Positions 33,382 to 40,651 of a stretch of 64,000 bases of DNA are shown in pieces. The stretch is from contig JACKLD010000012.1 of NCBI GenBank assembly GCA_024236095.1, positions 372,001 through 436,000 of the forward strand, written 5' to 3'. How positions within the stretch are numbered: position 1 is the first letter of the stretch; each line of letters starts with the position of its first letter. Both the position numbers and the translations under genes were made by a program. Origin of the DNA: Pseudomonadaceae bacterium. GTDB taxonomy: Bacteria > Pseudomonadota > Alphaproteobacteria > UBA2136 > UBA6156. The notes beneath the pieces are model-generated. The model was not told the origin of the DNA. It worked only from the letters and a program-made list of their open reading frames with translations, and searched no databases.

Positions 33382-34143
33382 GCCAAACATCCGGCAACGC
33401 ACCTTATCTCGATCTTTGCATTTATGCGCATGTACAGGGTCGCAATTAGGACATAGTACGTCCTTGTTATCCAGCTTCACGTGTTTGCCTTTGACATGAA
33501 TACCCCGTTCAGCCAGAACTTTGAGGCAACGGGAGAATGTTTCGGGCGTCAGTCCTAAATGGTTGGCGATTTCAGCCTTTTCATAAGGGAGAGAAAACTC
33601 TTGGCGCGGGGCATGGCTCTCGAGCATAACCCTCAATAAAAAATGAGCCACCCGCTCGACAGCAGGGTGGATGGTGACCAATTCCAGCTGGTACATCATC
33701 TCATTTGTTCGCTCGGCCAAAACACCCATAATATTGATGGCAAACTGAGGGATCTTAGCAATGCAGTCTTTAAGCTGGCTGGATGTGAGTGCCAGCATCG
33801 TGACATCCGATTCAGTTTGTGCCGAGACAGGCGATGGTTTGCCATAAAAAACAACATTCTCTAGAATACTTTCACCTGGCCCTAAGAGACGGGTAATGAT
33901 TTCCTCACCTTCCTCAGTACACCGAAATACCTTAATCCGGCCATCAAGGATAATAAATACTCCAGGCGGTTGATCTCCCTGGTTAATAATCCGCATCCCG
34001 CGCTCAAACTTACGGAGAATCCCAGTTCCAGCAATCTGGCTAGCCTGCTCCGGGCTCAAATCATAAAAAAGGCGGCTCTTTAGTAAGGAAGCAGAGAGCT
34101 TGGGGTCCGTGATAAGTTTATGAAGAATCGAATTTGTAGCCAT
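33376..34143 (-). CDS. Crp/Fnr family regulator with C-terminal Cys cluster
   Basis: 255 residues. cAMP-binding-like beta-barrel about 25-130, dimer helix about 130-165, winged helix about 170-225. The recognition helix has TPETFSRCLKVL: Glu201, Ser204, Arg205 give the E-x2-S-R set that FNR uses to read TTGAT, which fits the five boxes in this element. The N-terminal Cys group of classical FNR is absent. Instead the tail has C231-x2-C-x7-C-x7-C250, an unusual possible metal or FeS site. It probably activates nnrS, nrdDG, nar and hemN in response to low oxygen or NO. Last gene before attR. Confidence 0.9.
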   Translation of the reverse strand: MATNSILHKLITDPKLSASLLKSRLFYDLSPEQASQIAGTGILRKFERGMRIINQGDQPPGVFIILDGRIKVFRCTEEGEEIITRLLGPGESILENVVFYGKPSPVSAQTESDVTMLALTSSQLKDCIAKIPQFAINIMGVLAERTNEMMYQLELVTIHPAVERVAHFLLRVMLESHAPRQEFSLPYEKAEIANHLGLTPETFSRCLKVLAERGIHVKGKHVKLDNKDVLCPNCDPVHAHKCKDRDKVRCRMFGL

Positions 34144-34369
34144 GTGAGTACCATAGCGATATAAATGATCTAGGACAAGTTCTTGGCCTAAAGAGTTGTC
34201 TAGAAAAATAGAACAATCTCTTGCTTATAATAACGAATCTTATAGAGAGGTTTGATGGGAAGTAAGAATTTGCACCCCACCAGTCTCTCTCCGCAGGAGA
34301 GTTTCATTTGAATCCTAACGGAACGCGGCTTCAAACATGGCCGTGAGGCCGACTCCAAACAAGAGACGC
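34144..34369. other. Right end of the element, no gene seen
   Basis: Non-coding and AT-rich. Contains the regulator's upstream region and a CTCTCC GCA GGAGAG hairpin near 34290-34305. No FNR box with fewer than three mismatches was found before the regulator gene. Confidence 0.5.
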
Positions 34370-34396
34370 AATCCGCTTAGGTCCACCAGTTTATTT
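34370..34396 (+). repeat. attR: second copy of the tRNA-Ala 3' end
   Basis: 27 bases identical to 10188-10214, including the CCACCA end and the following GTTTATTT. Only the 3' part of the tRNA is present, so it is not a functional tRNA. Confidence 0.85.
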
Positions 34397-34615
34397 ACTC
34401 GCACACTGCCGTTGACAGTGATGTTTTTACTTGACAAAGGCCCCCGTTTTTGCCAGGTTTTTGTCAGATTGGCTATGGTCTAAGTTACAGATAATTGTTG
34501 GTCGGTTGCCCCCTCCCGGTTGATTACGTGAGTACGCTTTTAGGTGTATGTTTGAGCCGTCTCGCAGGGCGGTTTTTTTATTCACATGTAATGGAAGGAA
34601 CGTTATGATATCGCC
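34397..34615. other. Non-coding stretch after attR; possible small transcript
   Basis: No ORF I accept. It has two TTGACA hexamers near 34413 and 34432 and a weak G-U containing hairpin followed by TTTTTTT near 34557-34580, so a short RNA could be made. No known RNA family recognised. Confidence 0.3.
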
Positions 34616-35098
34616 ATGAAAAAATATGTCTTGCGCGGGGTGGCTGTGCTGCTTGTGGTGTTGGCATTGCCCGGTATGGCGGCTTTGACGGGGGCGGCCC
34701 CGGCACAGCTGGTTTTTGGGGCTGAACTTCATACGTTTGGATTGGGCCGTTGGGCGCATTATTGGTATGAAAAGGCTGCAAAGCAGAATCATCCTGGAGC
34801 CATGCATGTACTTGCTTGGTACAGTCTGACGGGATATTGGAACTTCCCTCAGGATGACTTTGAGGCGTGGAAATGGTTCTTCAAAGGGGGAGTAATGGCC
34901 GAAGGAATGGCCGTGGATGTGTCCCTTTTGGGGTATCATCACGTATTGTTTGAACCGGGGATGATGTTGGACCTTGCCCGGGATATGCCTGCTGCGACTG
35001 TTGAGGAGGAACTGGATTATGTTCGCATGCTTTCTGAAAGTGGCGTCCTGCCGTTTACTTTGGATGAAGCTGGGTACCGCGCCACGTTGAAGAATTGA
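34616..35098 (+). CDS. Exported Sel1-repeat-like protein
   Basis: 160 residues. N-terminal signal or anchor (KKYVLRGVAVLLVVLALPGMAAL). WAHYWYEKAAKQNHPGAMHVLAWYSLTG and DDFEAWKWFFKGGVMAEG resemble one or two Sel1/TPR-like repeats, which usually mediate protein contacts in the periplasm. A terminator follows 22 bp after the stop. It lies between attR and a third att-like sequence, so it may belong to a second small element. Confidence 0.65.
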   Translation: MKKYVLRGVAVLLVVLALPGMAALTGAAPAQLVFGAELHTFGLGRWAHYWYEKAAKQNHPGAMHVLAWYSLTGYWNFPQDDFEAWKWFFKGGVMAEGMAVDVSLLGYHHVLFEPGMMLDLARDMPAATVEEELDYVRMLSESGVLPFTLDEAGYRATLKN

Positions 35099-35119
35099 CC
35101 CCGTGTGAATGACTTAAAC

Positions 35120-35141
35120 CAACCCCCTTCCGGGGGTTTTT
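35120..35141 (+). terminator. Rho-independent terminator after the Sel1-like gene
   Basis: AACCCCC TTC CGGGGGTTTTTAA: a perfect stem with a T run. Confidence 0.85.
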
Positions 35142-35159
35142 AACTATGGAGAAACAGAC

Positions 35160-35858
35160 ATGAATGAATACGTAGAAACATTGAAACGACTGAAAACTTT
35201 ATATAATGTCGTTAAAGAGTTTTCAGTAAACGCCTTACAAAAGAATATTTTTGCGAGTGCCTTGAAAGAACTGAAACGACAACTTACCAATGGTGAACAT
35301 TTGCGGCAGGCTTTAACGATCTCTCACCAAGCTTTGGAGGATGCTCGGTCTAATCTAAACAAAATGCAACAAACATTGGAGACATCCCGTGAGCTGGAAC
35401 GTCGCGCACCTTTGACGCCCGAAGAACATCAGGCCATCCAGAAACTTCAACAGGAGGTTGAAGAGCAGGAGAAACGTGTCCAATGGATGCAAGAAGCTTA
35501 CGGTGAATTGGAAGGTGACATTCAAGAGCGCGAAAAAGACGACGAACAACGACGCATACAGGACATGGCAGGTACGAATGCGCCTTCGGAAGAACCGGAA
35601 CAAACCCTCGTAGAAGACCAACGCTGGCGGGAGAAACAAAGCTGGTTGGTGCGGCTGTTCAAACGTCGGGAGAGTTTGCCGACCAAGAACACCTACCGGG
35701 CTCCCACTGAGATGGAAAAATTCATTCACGGCGGGTCTGGTGGTGGTGAGGTGAAAGTCTCGGCCTATGCGCGACGGACGGGGGACGTGCGGGCCCACAC
35801 CCGCACCAAAGGGGATGGTGACCCGACCAACAACCTGTCGTATCGCAAAAAAGCCTGA
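35160..35858 (+). CDS. Coiled-coil protein, hypothetical
   Basis: 232 residues. About residues 5-135 are charged heptad-like helices (ALEDARSNLNKMQQTLETSRELERR, QKLQQEVEEQEKRVQWMQEAYGELEG). A short basic linker and a C-terminal part GGEVKVSAYARRTGDVRAHTRTKGDGDPTN follow; the V-x-Y-x-R-x-x-G-x-V-x-x-H-x-R pattern is common in phage and plasmid proteins. GGAG lies 9 bases before the ATG. No known function. Confidence 0.65.
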   Translation: MNEYVETLKRLKTLYNVVKEFSVNALQKNIFASALKELKRQLTNGEHLRQALTISHQALEDARSNLNKMQQTLETSRELERRAPLTPEEHQAIQKLQQEVEEQEKRVQWMQEAYGELEGDIQEREKDDEQRRIQDMAGTNAPSEEPEQTLVEDQRWREKQSWLVRLFKRRESLPTKNTYRAPTEMEKFIHGGSGGGEVKVSAYARRTGDVRAHTRTKGDGDPTNNLSYRKKA

Positions 35859-36209
35859 ACCACCCGCCCGCGGGCGACAGGGGCTTCGGCACCACCTGTG
35901 CCAACCTTCACCATGGGAGGTATAAGCTGGAAGGTACATGGCGCGCTCAAGCTGGCTCAATCGGCGGGCCTCTTGAGCGCGCCTTCCCGTCGTAGGGTGA
36001 GAGTGGAGGTTCCAACCCGCTTGTGTGATGGATATGAGGGTGTTTGTGGCTTACGTGGGATAGTTCCCCAAAATGGATTTGAACCTAAGCCGCCAAGCGT
36101 TCAAGGCTGCGGGCCATGCTGACGATGTCGCGCATGTACGGGTTCCAATTATTTTGAATCAAGTCCACCAGTTTTAAGTCATTATTTTACTTCATATCCA
36201 CCTCACAAT
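35859..36209. other. Non-coding stretch with att-like remnant
   Basis: About 350 bp without an accepted gene. It starts with a CCGCCCGCGGGCG hairpin. GTCCACCAGTTT at 36163-36174 matches tRNA-Ala 10199-10210 exactly and is preceded by TGAATC, so it looks like a decayed copy of the same att site. A 74-codon frame at 35898-36122 has no coding character. Confidence 0.45.
36163..36174 (+). repeat. Third, partial att-like copy of the tRNA-Ala end
   Basis: 12 exact bases (GTCCACCAGTTT) shared with both 27-bp att copies. It could bound a second element from 34397 to here. Short match, so moderate at best. Confidence 0.4.
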
Positions 36210-36232
36210 GCCCGCCTTTGGCGGGATTTTTG
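36210..36232 (+). terminator. Rho-independent terminator
   Basis: CCCGCC TTT GGCGGG followed by ATTTTTGGG. It resembles the terminator just after tRNA-Ala at 10244-10266 and may be the tRNA's original terminator, displaced by integration. Confidence 0.75.
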
Positions 36233-36406
36233 GGTTGTGAGGACTTGAGAATGATTAGGAAAAAAGGATTTAAAGCGGCTTGTTGGGCTTATTTCTCAGG
36301 ACGAGGGTTGGGAAGTCCTCGTTAGCTATAAAATTGGCTTACTGGTATCCTTATCGCAATTCAACGAATGAGAGTTTACTTGCTCAAGATAGAGTGACTA
36401 CATCCA

Positions 36407-36497
36407 TGGCGCCCATAGCCGGATTCGAACCAGCACTGGAAGGATGTTGCGCCAGTGGCGCACAACCTGCAAACCCGTCCTCTGTCTCTACCGTTGG
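36407..36497 (-). pseudogene. Broken tandem copy of the tRNA(UAA), with an insertion in the anticodon loop
   Basis: The T-arm, variable loop, anticodon stem and part of the D-arm match the intact gene at 36506-36581, but the 5' acceptor strand is missing. About 27-30 bases replace the anticodon loop; they contain a GTTG/GCGCC-ACT-GGCGC hairpin. The discriminator base is G rather than A. It cannot fold as a tRNA. Confidence 0.75.
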
Positions 36498-36505
36498 AAA
36501 GGATT

Positions 36506-36581
36506 TGGTGCCCATAGCTGGATTCGAACCAGCACTGGAAGGATTTTAAGTCCTCTGTCTCTACCGTTGGACTATATGGGC
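36506..36581 (-). tRNA. tRNA with anticodon UAA (Leu), short variable loop
   Basis: 76 nt with encoded CCA. Acceptor GCCCAUA pairs fully with UAUGGGC; anticodon stem GAGGA/UCCUU; loop CUUAAAA gives anticodon UAA; T-stem GCUGG/CCAGC. The variable loop is only five bases (CCAGU), whereas bacterial tRNA-Leu normally has a long variable arm, so charging specificity is uncertain. The D-stem has one mismatch. Similar compact tRNAs occur in phages. Confidence 0.75.
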
Positions 36582-36621
36582 ACGGCTGGGGTTGTAGCGG
36601 AAATGGCGGGACCGGGCAAGC

Positions 36622-37380
36622 TCAGCCGTTGATGGCGGCCAAAAACAGCGGATGCAGCTTCAGGTTGGCGGCCAGCAGGGTATCACTGGCGGCGCCAAAC
36701 GGCGCCCCGTCCAACTGGCTCAGCTGCGCGCCGGATTCGGCGAGAATAAGGCCGGCCAAGAGCGCTTCCAGCCGGTTAAGCCGGGTGGCGGCCATGCCGT
36801 CGGCACGACCGGCGGCCACGTCAATGGCGTCAAACAGCGTATGGCCGGTCTTGCGGGTGTGCAGCGGCAGGTCTTCGGCCTGCTCGAGCAGTTTGGAGAG
36901 TAAGGGCAAGTCGCCGGTTTTCAGCGGCAGCAAAAACAGGCTGTGTTCCAGCGTGGTGCGGGCGGCGGTGCGCAGGCGCTCCGGCCCGATGGTGCCGCTA
37001 CCTTTTTCTGCCAACACCAGCACGTCTTCCACCGGAAAGTACACCGCGCCCAGCGGGCAGGCGCCGGTCTCGTCCACGTAGGCCATGTGCACGCTGACCG
37101 GCAGGCGGCCATGCAAGAAGTTGCGGCTGCCGCCCAAGGACTCGATCAGCCAATGCTCGCCGTCAGGCTGGGCTTGCTGCGGGGTCACCACCGGCAGGCC
37201 GGTCTTGCCGAACTCGGCTTTCAGCAGTTGCAGCACCGAGTTGGCCAGGCCGTCGCGCAAGGCGATGGCATTGGCAGGGTTGCCCACCGTGCGGCCAACT
37301 TCGCCAAAGGCGCGGCGGAAGGTGGGCGACAGCGCCTTGCAAGCGTTGCGGATGAGGGTGGTTTTCGGGTTGGTTTTCAT
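36622..37380 (-). CDS. Inositol-monophosphatase-like protein with degenerate active site
   Basis: 252 residues, the normal length for SuhB/CysQ/IMPase. The fold pattern is clear, but the metal motif DPxDGT appears as ESLGGS (residues 80-85, in IESLGGSRNF): both Asp ligands are lost. The second motif (W-D-x-A-A-G-xxL) appears as FDAIDVAAGRADG, with the Asp partly retained. It is therefore probably not a phosphatase; a regulatory role like the RNA-polymerase-binding role of SuhB is possible. Downstream of efp on the same strand. Confidence 0.75.
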   Translation of the reverse strand: MKTNPKTTLIRNACKALSPTFRRAFGEVGRTVGNPANAIALRDGLANSVLQLLKAEFGKTGLPVVTPQQAQPDGEHWLIESLGGSRNFLHGRLPVSVHMAYVDETGACPLGAVYFPVEDVLVLAEKGSGTIGPERLRTAARTTLEHSLFLLPLKTGDLPLLSKLLEQAEDLPLHTRKTGHTLFDAIDVAAGRADGMAATRLNRLEALLAGLILAESGAQLSQLDGAPFGAASDTLLAANLKLHPLFLAAING

Positions 37381-37389
37381 GCCGTTTGT

Positions 37390-37710
37390 TTAGCGGGCTT
37401 TGCGGGTATCTGCAACCGCTTTTACACGTTTGGGCCGTGGAGGCGGGGCGATTTTGTCGAGCAGGTGCTGAAGTTCCGGTGTCTCGGCAAGAAACGTCCG
37501 CAGACCGTTGAGTGCGGTGGTGATGGCAGGGGATCCATCGGAAAAACCAGCGTTTTTCCGGGCGCGCAGGCGGTGCAGGTGACCATTGAGGTTTTGCAAG
37601 GGGATGCCTTGACAGGAGCCAAGGCGGGCCATCAGTTCGTCATCGAAGACGGGAGGCACCTTGTCGGCCAGTTTGTGGAGTTGTGCATCGGTGGGAAGAC
37701 GGGCGGGCAT
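37390..37710 (-). CDS. Hypothetical protein (106 aa)
   Basis: Helical and basic, ends PPPRPKRVKAVADTRKAR. GGAG 9 bases before the ATG at 37710. No recognised domain, signal or membrane segment. Lies between the efp terminator and the IMPase-like gene, 10 bp before the latter, so the two are probably co-transcribed. Confidence 0.55.
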   Translation of the reverse strand: MPARLPTDAQLHKLADKVPPVFDDELMARLGSCQGIPLQNLNGHLHRLRARKNAGFSDGSPAITTALNGLRTFLAETPELQHLLDKIAPPPRPKRVKAVADTRKAR

Positions 37711-37740
37711 GGAATCGTGTCTCCGAAAATTCAGGGAAAA

Positions 37741-37763
37741 CAAAACCCCGCCATGGCGGGGTT
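37741..37763 (-). terminator. Terminator after efp
   Basis: On the minus strand: AACCCCGCCATGGCGGGGTT followed by TTGTTTT, 7 bp after the efp stop. Confidence 0.85.
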
Positions 37764-37769
37764 GTTCGG

Positions 37770-38333
37770 TCAGGCACGGCTGACGAAGCTGCTGTCTGCG
37801 GTGCTCACAATGATACGGGTCCCTTCGGTGATATAAGGGGGCACCATCACGGTGGCGCCGTTGGTCAGCTTGGCGGGCTTGAAGCTGGAGCTGGCGGTCT
37901 GGCCTTTCACCACCGCCTCGGTTTCGGCCACTTCGCCTTCCACCTTGGCCGGCAGGGTGATAGAGACCGGCGACTCTTCATAAAAGTCCACGTCCACTTC
38001 CATGTTTTCGGCCAACCATTGCTCCTGGCCGTCCAGCAGCTCATTGGGCACTTCCACCTGCTCGTAGCTGGTGGTGTCCATGAAGGTGTGGGTCTCGCCG
38101 CTGCTGAACAGGTACTGCATCTTGCGGCTTTCCAGCGTGACGCGCTCCACTTCCATGCCGCTGTTGTAGCGTTGTTCATACTTCACGCCGGTGCGGATGT
38201 CCTTCATCTGGATGTGCGCCACCGCCATGCGGCGGCCCGGGGTCACGTGGTCGGTCTTGCTGACGCGGCACAGCTTGCCGTCGTAATCCAGAATGTTGCC
38301 CACACGGACGCTGATACAATCGACTTTGGCCAT
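37770..38333 (-). CDS. efp: Elongation factor P, Arg34 type
   Basis: 187 residues, three beta-barrel domains, the usual EF-P length. EF-P enters the ribosomal E site and relieves stalling at polyproline. The modified loop residue is Lys34 in E. coli (KPGKG). Here it is TPGRRMA with Arg34 and Arg35. Arg in this loop is known from the EarP-rhamnosylated group (PGR-N), but the rest of this loop differs. The C-terminus is normal. A terminator follows. Confidence 0.95.
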   Translation of the reverse strand: MAKVDCISVRVGNILDYDGKLCRVSKTDHVTPGRRMAVAHIQMKDIRTGVKYEQRYNSGMEVERVTLESRKMQYLFSSGETHTFMDTTSYEQVEVPNELLDGQEQWLAENMEVDVDFYEESPVSITLPAKVEGEVAETEAVVKGQTASSSFKPAKLTNGATVMVPPYITEGTRIIVSTADSSFVSRA

Positions 38334-38425
38334 GGTTTGCTTCTCCCTTACAAGAACATAAAAATTTGCCTTGGGCGGGTTGTGGCCGATTGCGCGGGAA
38401 AAGTCAACGGGATAGAGTAGCCCGC

Positions 38426-39259
38426 ATGAACTTCAAAGTGTTATCGGTTTTGGCGCTGGCCTTTATGGCGGGAAGTGTTGTTGCACAGGAGACGTCTCCC
38501 GGTGTGGCAACGGAAGAAGTGTCGGCCAGTGCTGCGCAAACCGTGGCGATGCCGCCGCCCGCCGACGGCCTGCGCATGACCTACGATGTGGACGGCGCGC
38601 CGGTGGTATGGCAACGCGACGCCAAAGGGGCGGTGCAGATTGACGGGCTGGCCTACCCCGGCTTGGTGCTGTACGTGCCGCAAACCGGCACGGTGTATTA
38701 CCAGCACCCTGATGAGGTGGGCTGGGTCTCCGTCACCCCCGCCATGCTGGAAGGCTACGCCTACCCTGCTCTCCTGCTGCAAGGCGGCAAATGGCAACCG
38801 TATCTGGATGCCCCGACCCGCCGCTGGGAGGTAAAAGCCGCCCAGCTTTCTTGCGACAATTGGTTTGCCAGCGCCAAGGCGGGTGCTGTCACCGGTCTGA
38901 CCGCCCGCGACATCTGGCAAGTGTTCGATGCGTTGGCATGGCTGCACGCGGGCACGGCGGTGCCGGTGTGCGAGCGCATGGCGGTCAGCGCCGAAGACGG
39001 CAAGAAAGTCGGGCTTCCCATGTACTTCACCGGCCCCGGCGGGCGCTGGCAGCTGACCGAGCTCGGGCGCACCGCCGTGGCCGACATCCCCCTCCCCGCC
39101 ACGCCGGAGCCTGCCGACGATGCCGTGCGGGTACGTCTGCTGCTGCACCAGTTCGGCCCGGAAGACCGCGCCGACATGCTGCGTGAGATGGGCAGTCTGC
39201 CCGCCGCCCAGCAAGTGCTCTATTTGCAAAAGCTGATGGCCGAACAGGCGGCGTACTGA
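38426..39259 (+). CDS. Exported hypothetical protein (277 aa)
   Basis: Signal peptide MNFKVLSVLALAFMAGSVVAQ, cleaved after VVA. The mature part has many aromatic-Gly beta-type segments (GLVLYVPQTGTVYYQHPDEVGWVSVTP) and two Cys (LSCDNWF and VPVCERM). No domain recognised. The next gene (39295) also encodes an exported protein and starts 35 bp later, so they may be co-expressed. Divergent from efp. Confidence 0.65.
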   Translation: MNFKVLSVLALAFMAGSVVAQETSPGVATEEVSASAAQTVAMPPPADGLRMTYDVDGAPVVWQRDAKGAVQIDGLAYPGLVLYVPQTGTVYYQHPDEVGWVSVTPAMLEGYAYPALLLQGGKWQPYLDAPTRRWEVKAAQLSCDNWFASAKAGAVTGLTARDIWQVFDALAWLHAGTAVPVCERMAVSAEDGKKVGLPMYFTGPGGRWQLTELGRTAVADIPLPATPEPADDAVRVRLLLHQFGPEDRADMLREMGSLPAAQQVLYLQKLMAEQAAY

Positions 39260-39294
39260 TAGGCGGCTTGTGTCCGGCCTGATAAGGTTCCGTC

Positions 39295-40227
39295 ATGCGC
39301 GTGTTTTGGGCCTTTGTGGTGATGATGGCGGTGTGTCTCCCGCTGTGGGCGCAACAGGTAAAATTTTCCGCAAAGCTGGTCGGCGGCGACGTCCGTCTCA
39401 GCTACGCCTGGCATGATGTCGACAGGCAAGAGCAGACATTGGCCTTCAACCTGCCGATCGACGACGTGCAACGCGGGCGCAGCGAGTTCAGGTCGTTTGA
39501 TAATGCGGCCATGCGCGACTATGTTTTCGCCAAGGTGAAAGGCTATGCCGAAGCCCATAGTGGCCCTGGGTTGCAGCTGGAGGTGGCGCGAACAACCGAA
39601 GGATACGATGTGCAGGCCAAGGGAGCGCGCAGTGACGAGATTGATGCGCAGATGCTGGAACTGGCCAAGGTGCGCGATGCGGCAGTTGAGGAGTTTATGG
39701 CCAACACCCTTTACACGCGGGTGGATGCGCGCGGCGTGATGCCCGACCATAAGCGCATCGCCAAACGCTACGCTCCGGCACTGGCGCCAGTGCAGGCGGT
39801 GCTGGCGCGGCAACTGCGCGGCCAAGACGCGCGGGCGGTGGTGGATTATCTGTTGGGGTTTTTGCAGACCATCCCTTACGACCAACTGCAAAACCGTTAC
39901 ACCAGCAATGGGGCGGGGTTTCAGACGCCCTACGGCCTGTTGCTGGAGAACAAGGGAGATTGCGACACCAAAAGCGTCGCCTTGGCGGCGTTGTTGCGCG
40001 GGCTGTACCCTACGTTGCGTATCACCATGGTATATGTGCCCAACCATGCCTTTGTGGGGGTTGCCCTGCCGCGCGGGCCCGCCGATTACGCGCTGAAACT
40101 GGGCAACGGCGTCTTCGTACTGGCCGACCCCACCGGCCCGCGCCTGATGCGGCTGGGCGAGGTGGACAGCGTGGCCCTGCGCGACCTTGAAGCAGGGAAA
40201 TACAGCTATCAGGAAGTGCCGTTTTAA
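39295..40227 (+). CDS. Exported transglutaminase-like protein
   Basis: 310 residues with a signal peptide (MRVFWAFVVMMAVCLPLWAQQ). The C-terminal half has the transglutaminase-core triad: Cys in LENKGDCDTKSVALAALLRG, His in VYVPNHAFVGVALP, and Asp in VFVLADPTGPR. Such periplasmic proteins act as proteases or cross-linkers, but the target is unknown. The N-terminal half (about residues 20-150) matches no domain I know. Confidence 0.8.
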   Translation: MRVFWAFVVMMAVCLPLWAQQVKFSAKLVGGDVRLSYAWHDVDRQEQTLAFNLPIDDVQRGRSEFRSFDNAAMRDYVFAKVKGYAEAHSGPGLQLEVARTTEGYDVQAKGARSDEIDAQMLELAKVRDAAVEEFMANTLYTRVDARGVMPDHKRIAKRYAPALAPVQAVLARQLRGQDARAVVDYLLGFLQTIPYDQLQNRYTSNGAGFQTPYGLLLENKGDCDTKSVALAALLRGLYPTLRITMVYVPNHAFVGVALPRGPADYALKLGNGVFVLADPTGPRLMRLGEVDSVALRDLEAGKYSYQEVPF

Positions 40228-40286
40228 AGCTGCCCGCCATGGTTGCGTCTCTTGACATCCCCCCTTGCCGCAAGGTATACAAAAAC

Positions 40287-40598
40287 ATGTCCCGTCGCAC
40301 CGACCTTCTGGCCTTTGGCAGCCTCACCCTCTTTGCGGGTACCGTGGTACTGACCGGCGAAGCCCTTTGGAACGACTACAAAGCCCGCAAGGCCCTGCAA
40401 ACCGGCTCTTATACCGCTTGCCTCAATGCCATGTCCGGCACCGCCAAAGACGCCGCCTGCGACACAGCCCTTGTCAGCCTCATCGCCAACCGTTATCCAC
40501 ACCTGCGCCTCGGCGGCAAATGCACCAGCCAACAACTCCTCACCGCCTTCCAACAGGGAGAGAAAACCCTGCAAACCGCCTGCGGTATCCCCCGCTAG
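40287..40598 (+). CDS. Membrane-anchored small hypothetical protein
   Basis: 103 residues. One N-terminal hydrophobic segment (LLAFGSLTLFAGTVVLTGEALW) and four Cys in the rest (YTACLNAM, DAACDTA, GGKCTSQ, QTACGIP), which suits a periplasmic domain with two disulfides. No known family. Start at 40287 fits the signal anchor; a longer frame begins at 40239. Confidence 0.6.
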   Translation: MSRRTDLLAFGSLTLFAGTVVLTGEALWNDYKARKALQTGSYTACLNAMSGTAKDAACDTALVSLIANRYPHLRLGGKCTSQQLLTAFQQGEKTLQTACGIPR

Positions 40599-40651
40599 GG
40601 TTGATTTTTTCCGCCACACACCCCATCTCCTTCTCAGAAAGGACGACAATC

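Larger units (their letters stand above)
10188..34396. mobile_element. Integrated element carrying a nitrate-respiration/anaerobiosis cassette
   Basis: About 24.2 kb between two perfect 27-bp copies of the tRNA-Ala 3' end. The left end has the integrase module (serine recombinase, DUF2924 protein, small partner) and a holin remnant. The rest is nnrS, nrdDG, the nar operon, molybdenum-cofactor genes, hemN and an FNR-type regulator. Base composition from about 12.9 kb to the right att site is clearly more AT-rich than both flanks. No conjugation, replication or phage structural genes are left, so it is probably no longer self-transmissible. Gene calls are strong; the claim that the whole interval entered as one unit is inferred from the repeats. 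Confidence 0.8.

Noticed and set aside
34250..34310. Hairpin near 34290 as a riboswitch or terminator
   Set aside because: Short stem, no T run, and no riboswitch core recognised.
34427..34942. 171-codon minus-strand ORF over the Sel1-like gene
   Set aside because: Shadow of the plus-strand gene, which has a signal peptide and repeat pattern; the minus frame lacks both.
35160..35858. Coiled-coil gene as a phage tail or scaffolding protein
   Set aside because: Only a loose C-terminal pattern supports it; no other phage structural gene is near.
35898..36122. 74-codon plus-strand ORF
   Set aside because: No ribosome-binding site or protein-like character. It covers non-coding DNA with a GGATTTGAACC stretch that may be a decayed tRNA arm.
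36280..36549. Plus-strand ORF with repeated IAGFEPALEG
   Set aside because: It is the antisense of the tRNA(UAA) and its broken copy; the protein repeat reflects tRNA duplication.
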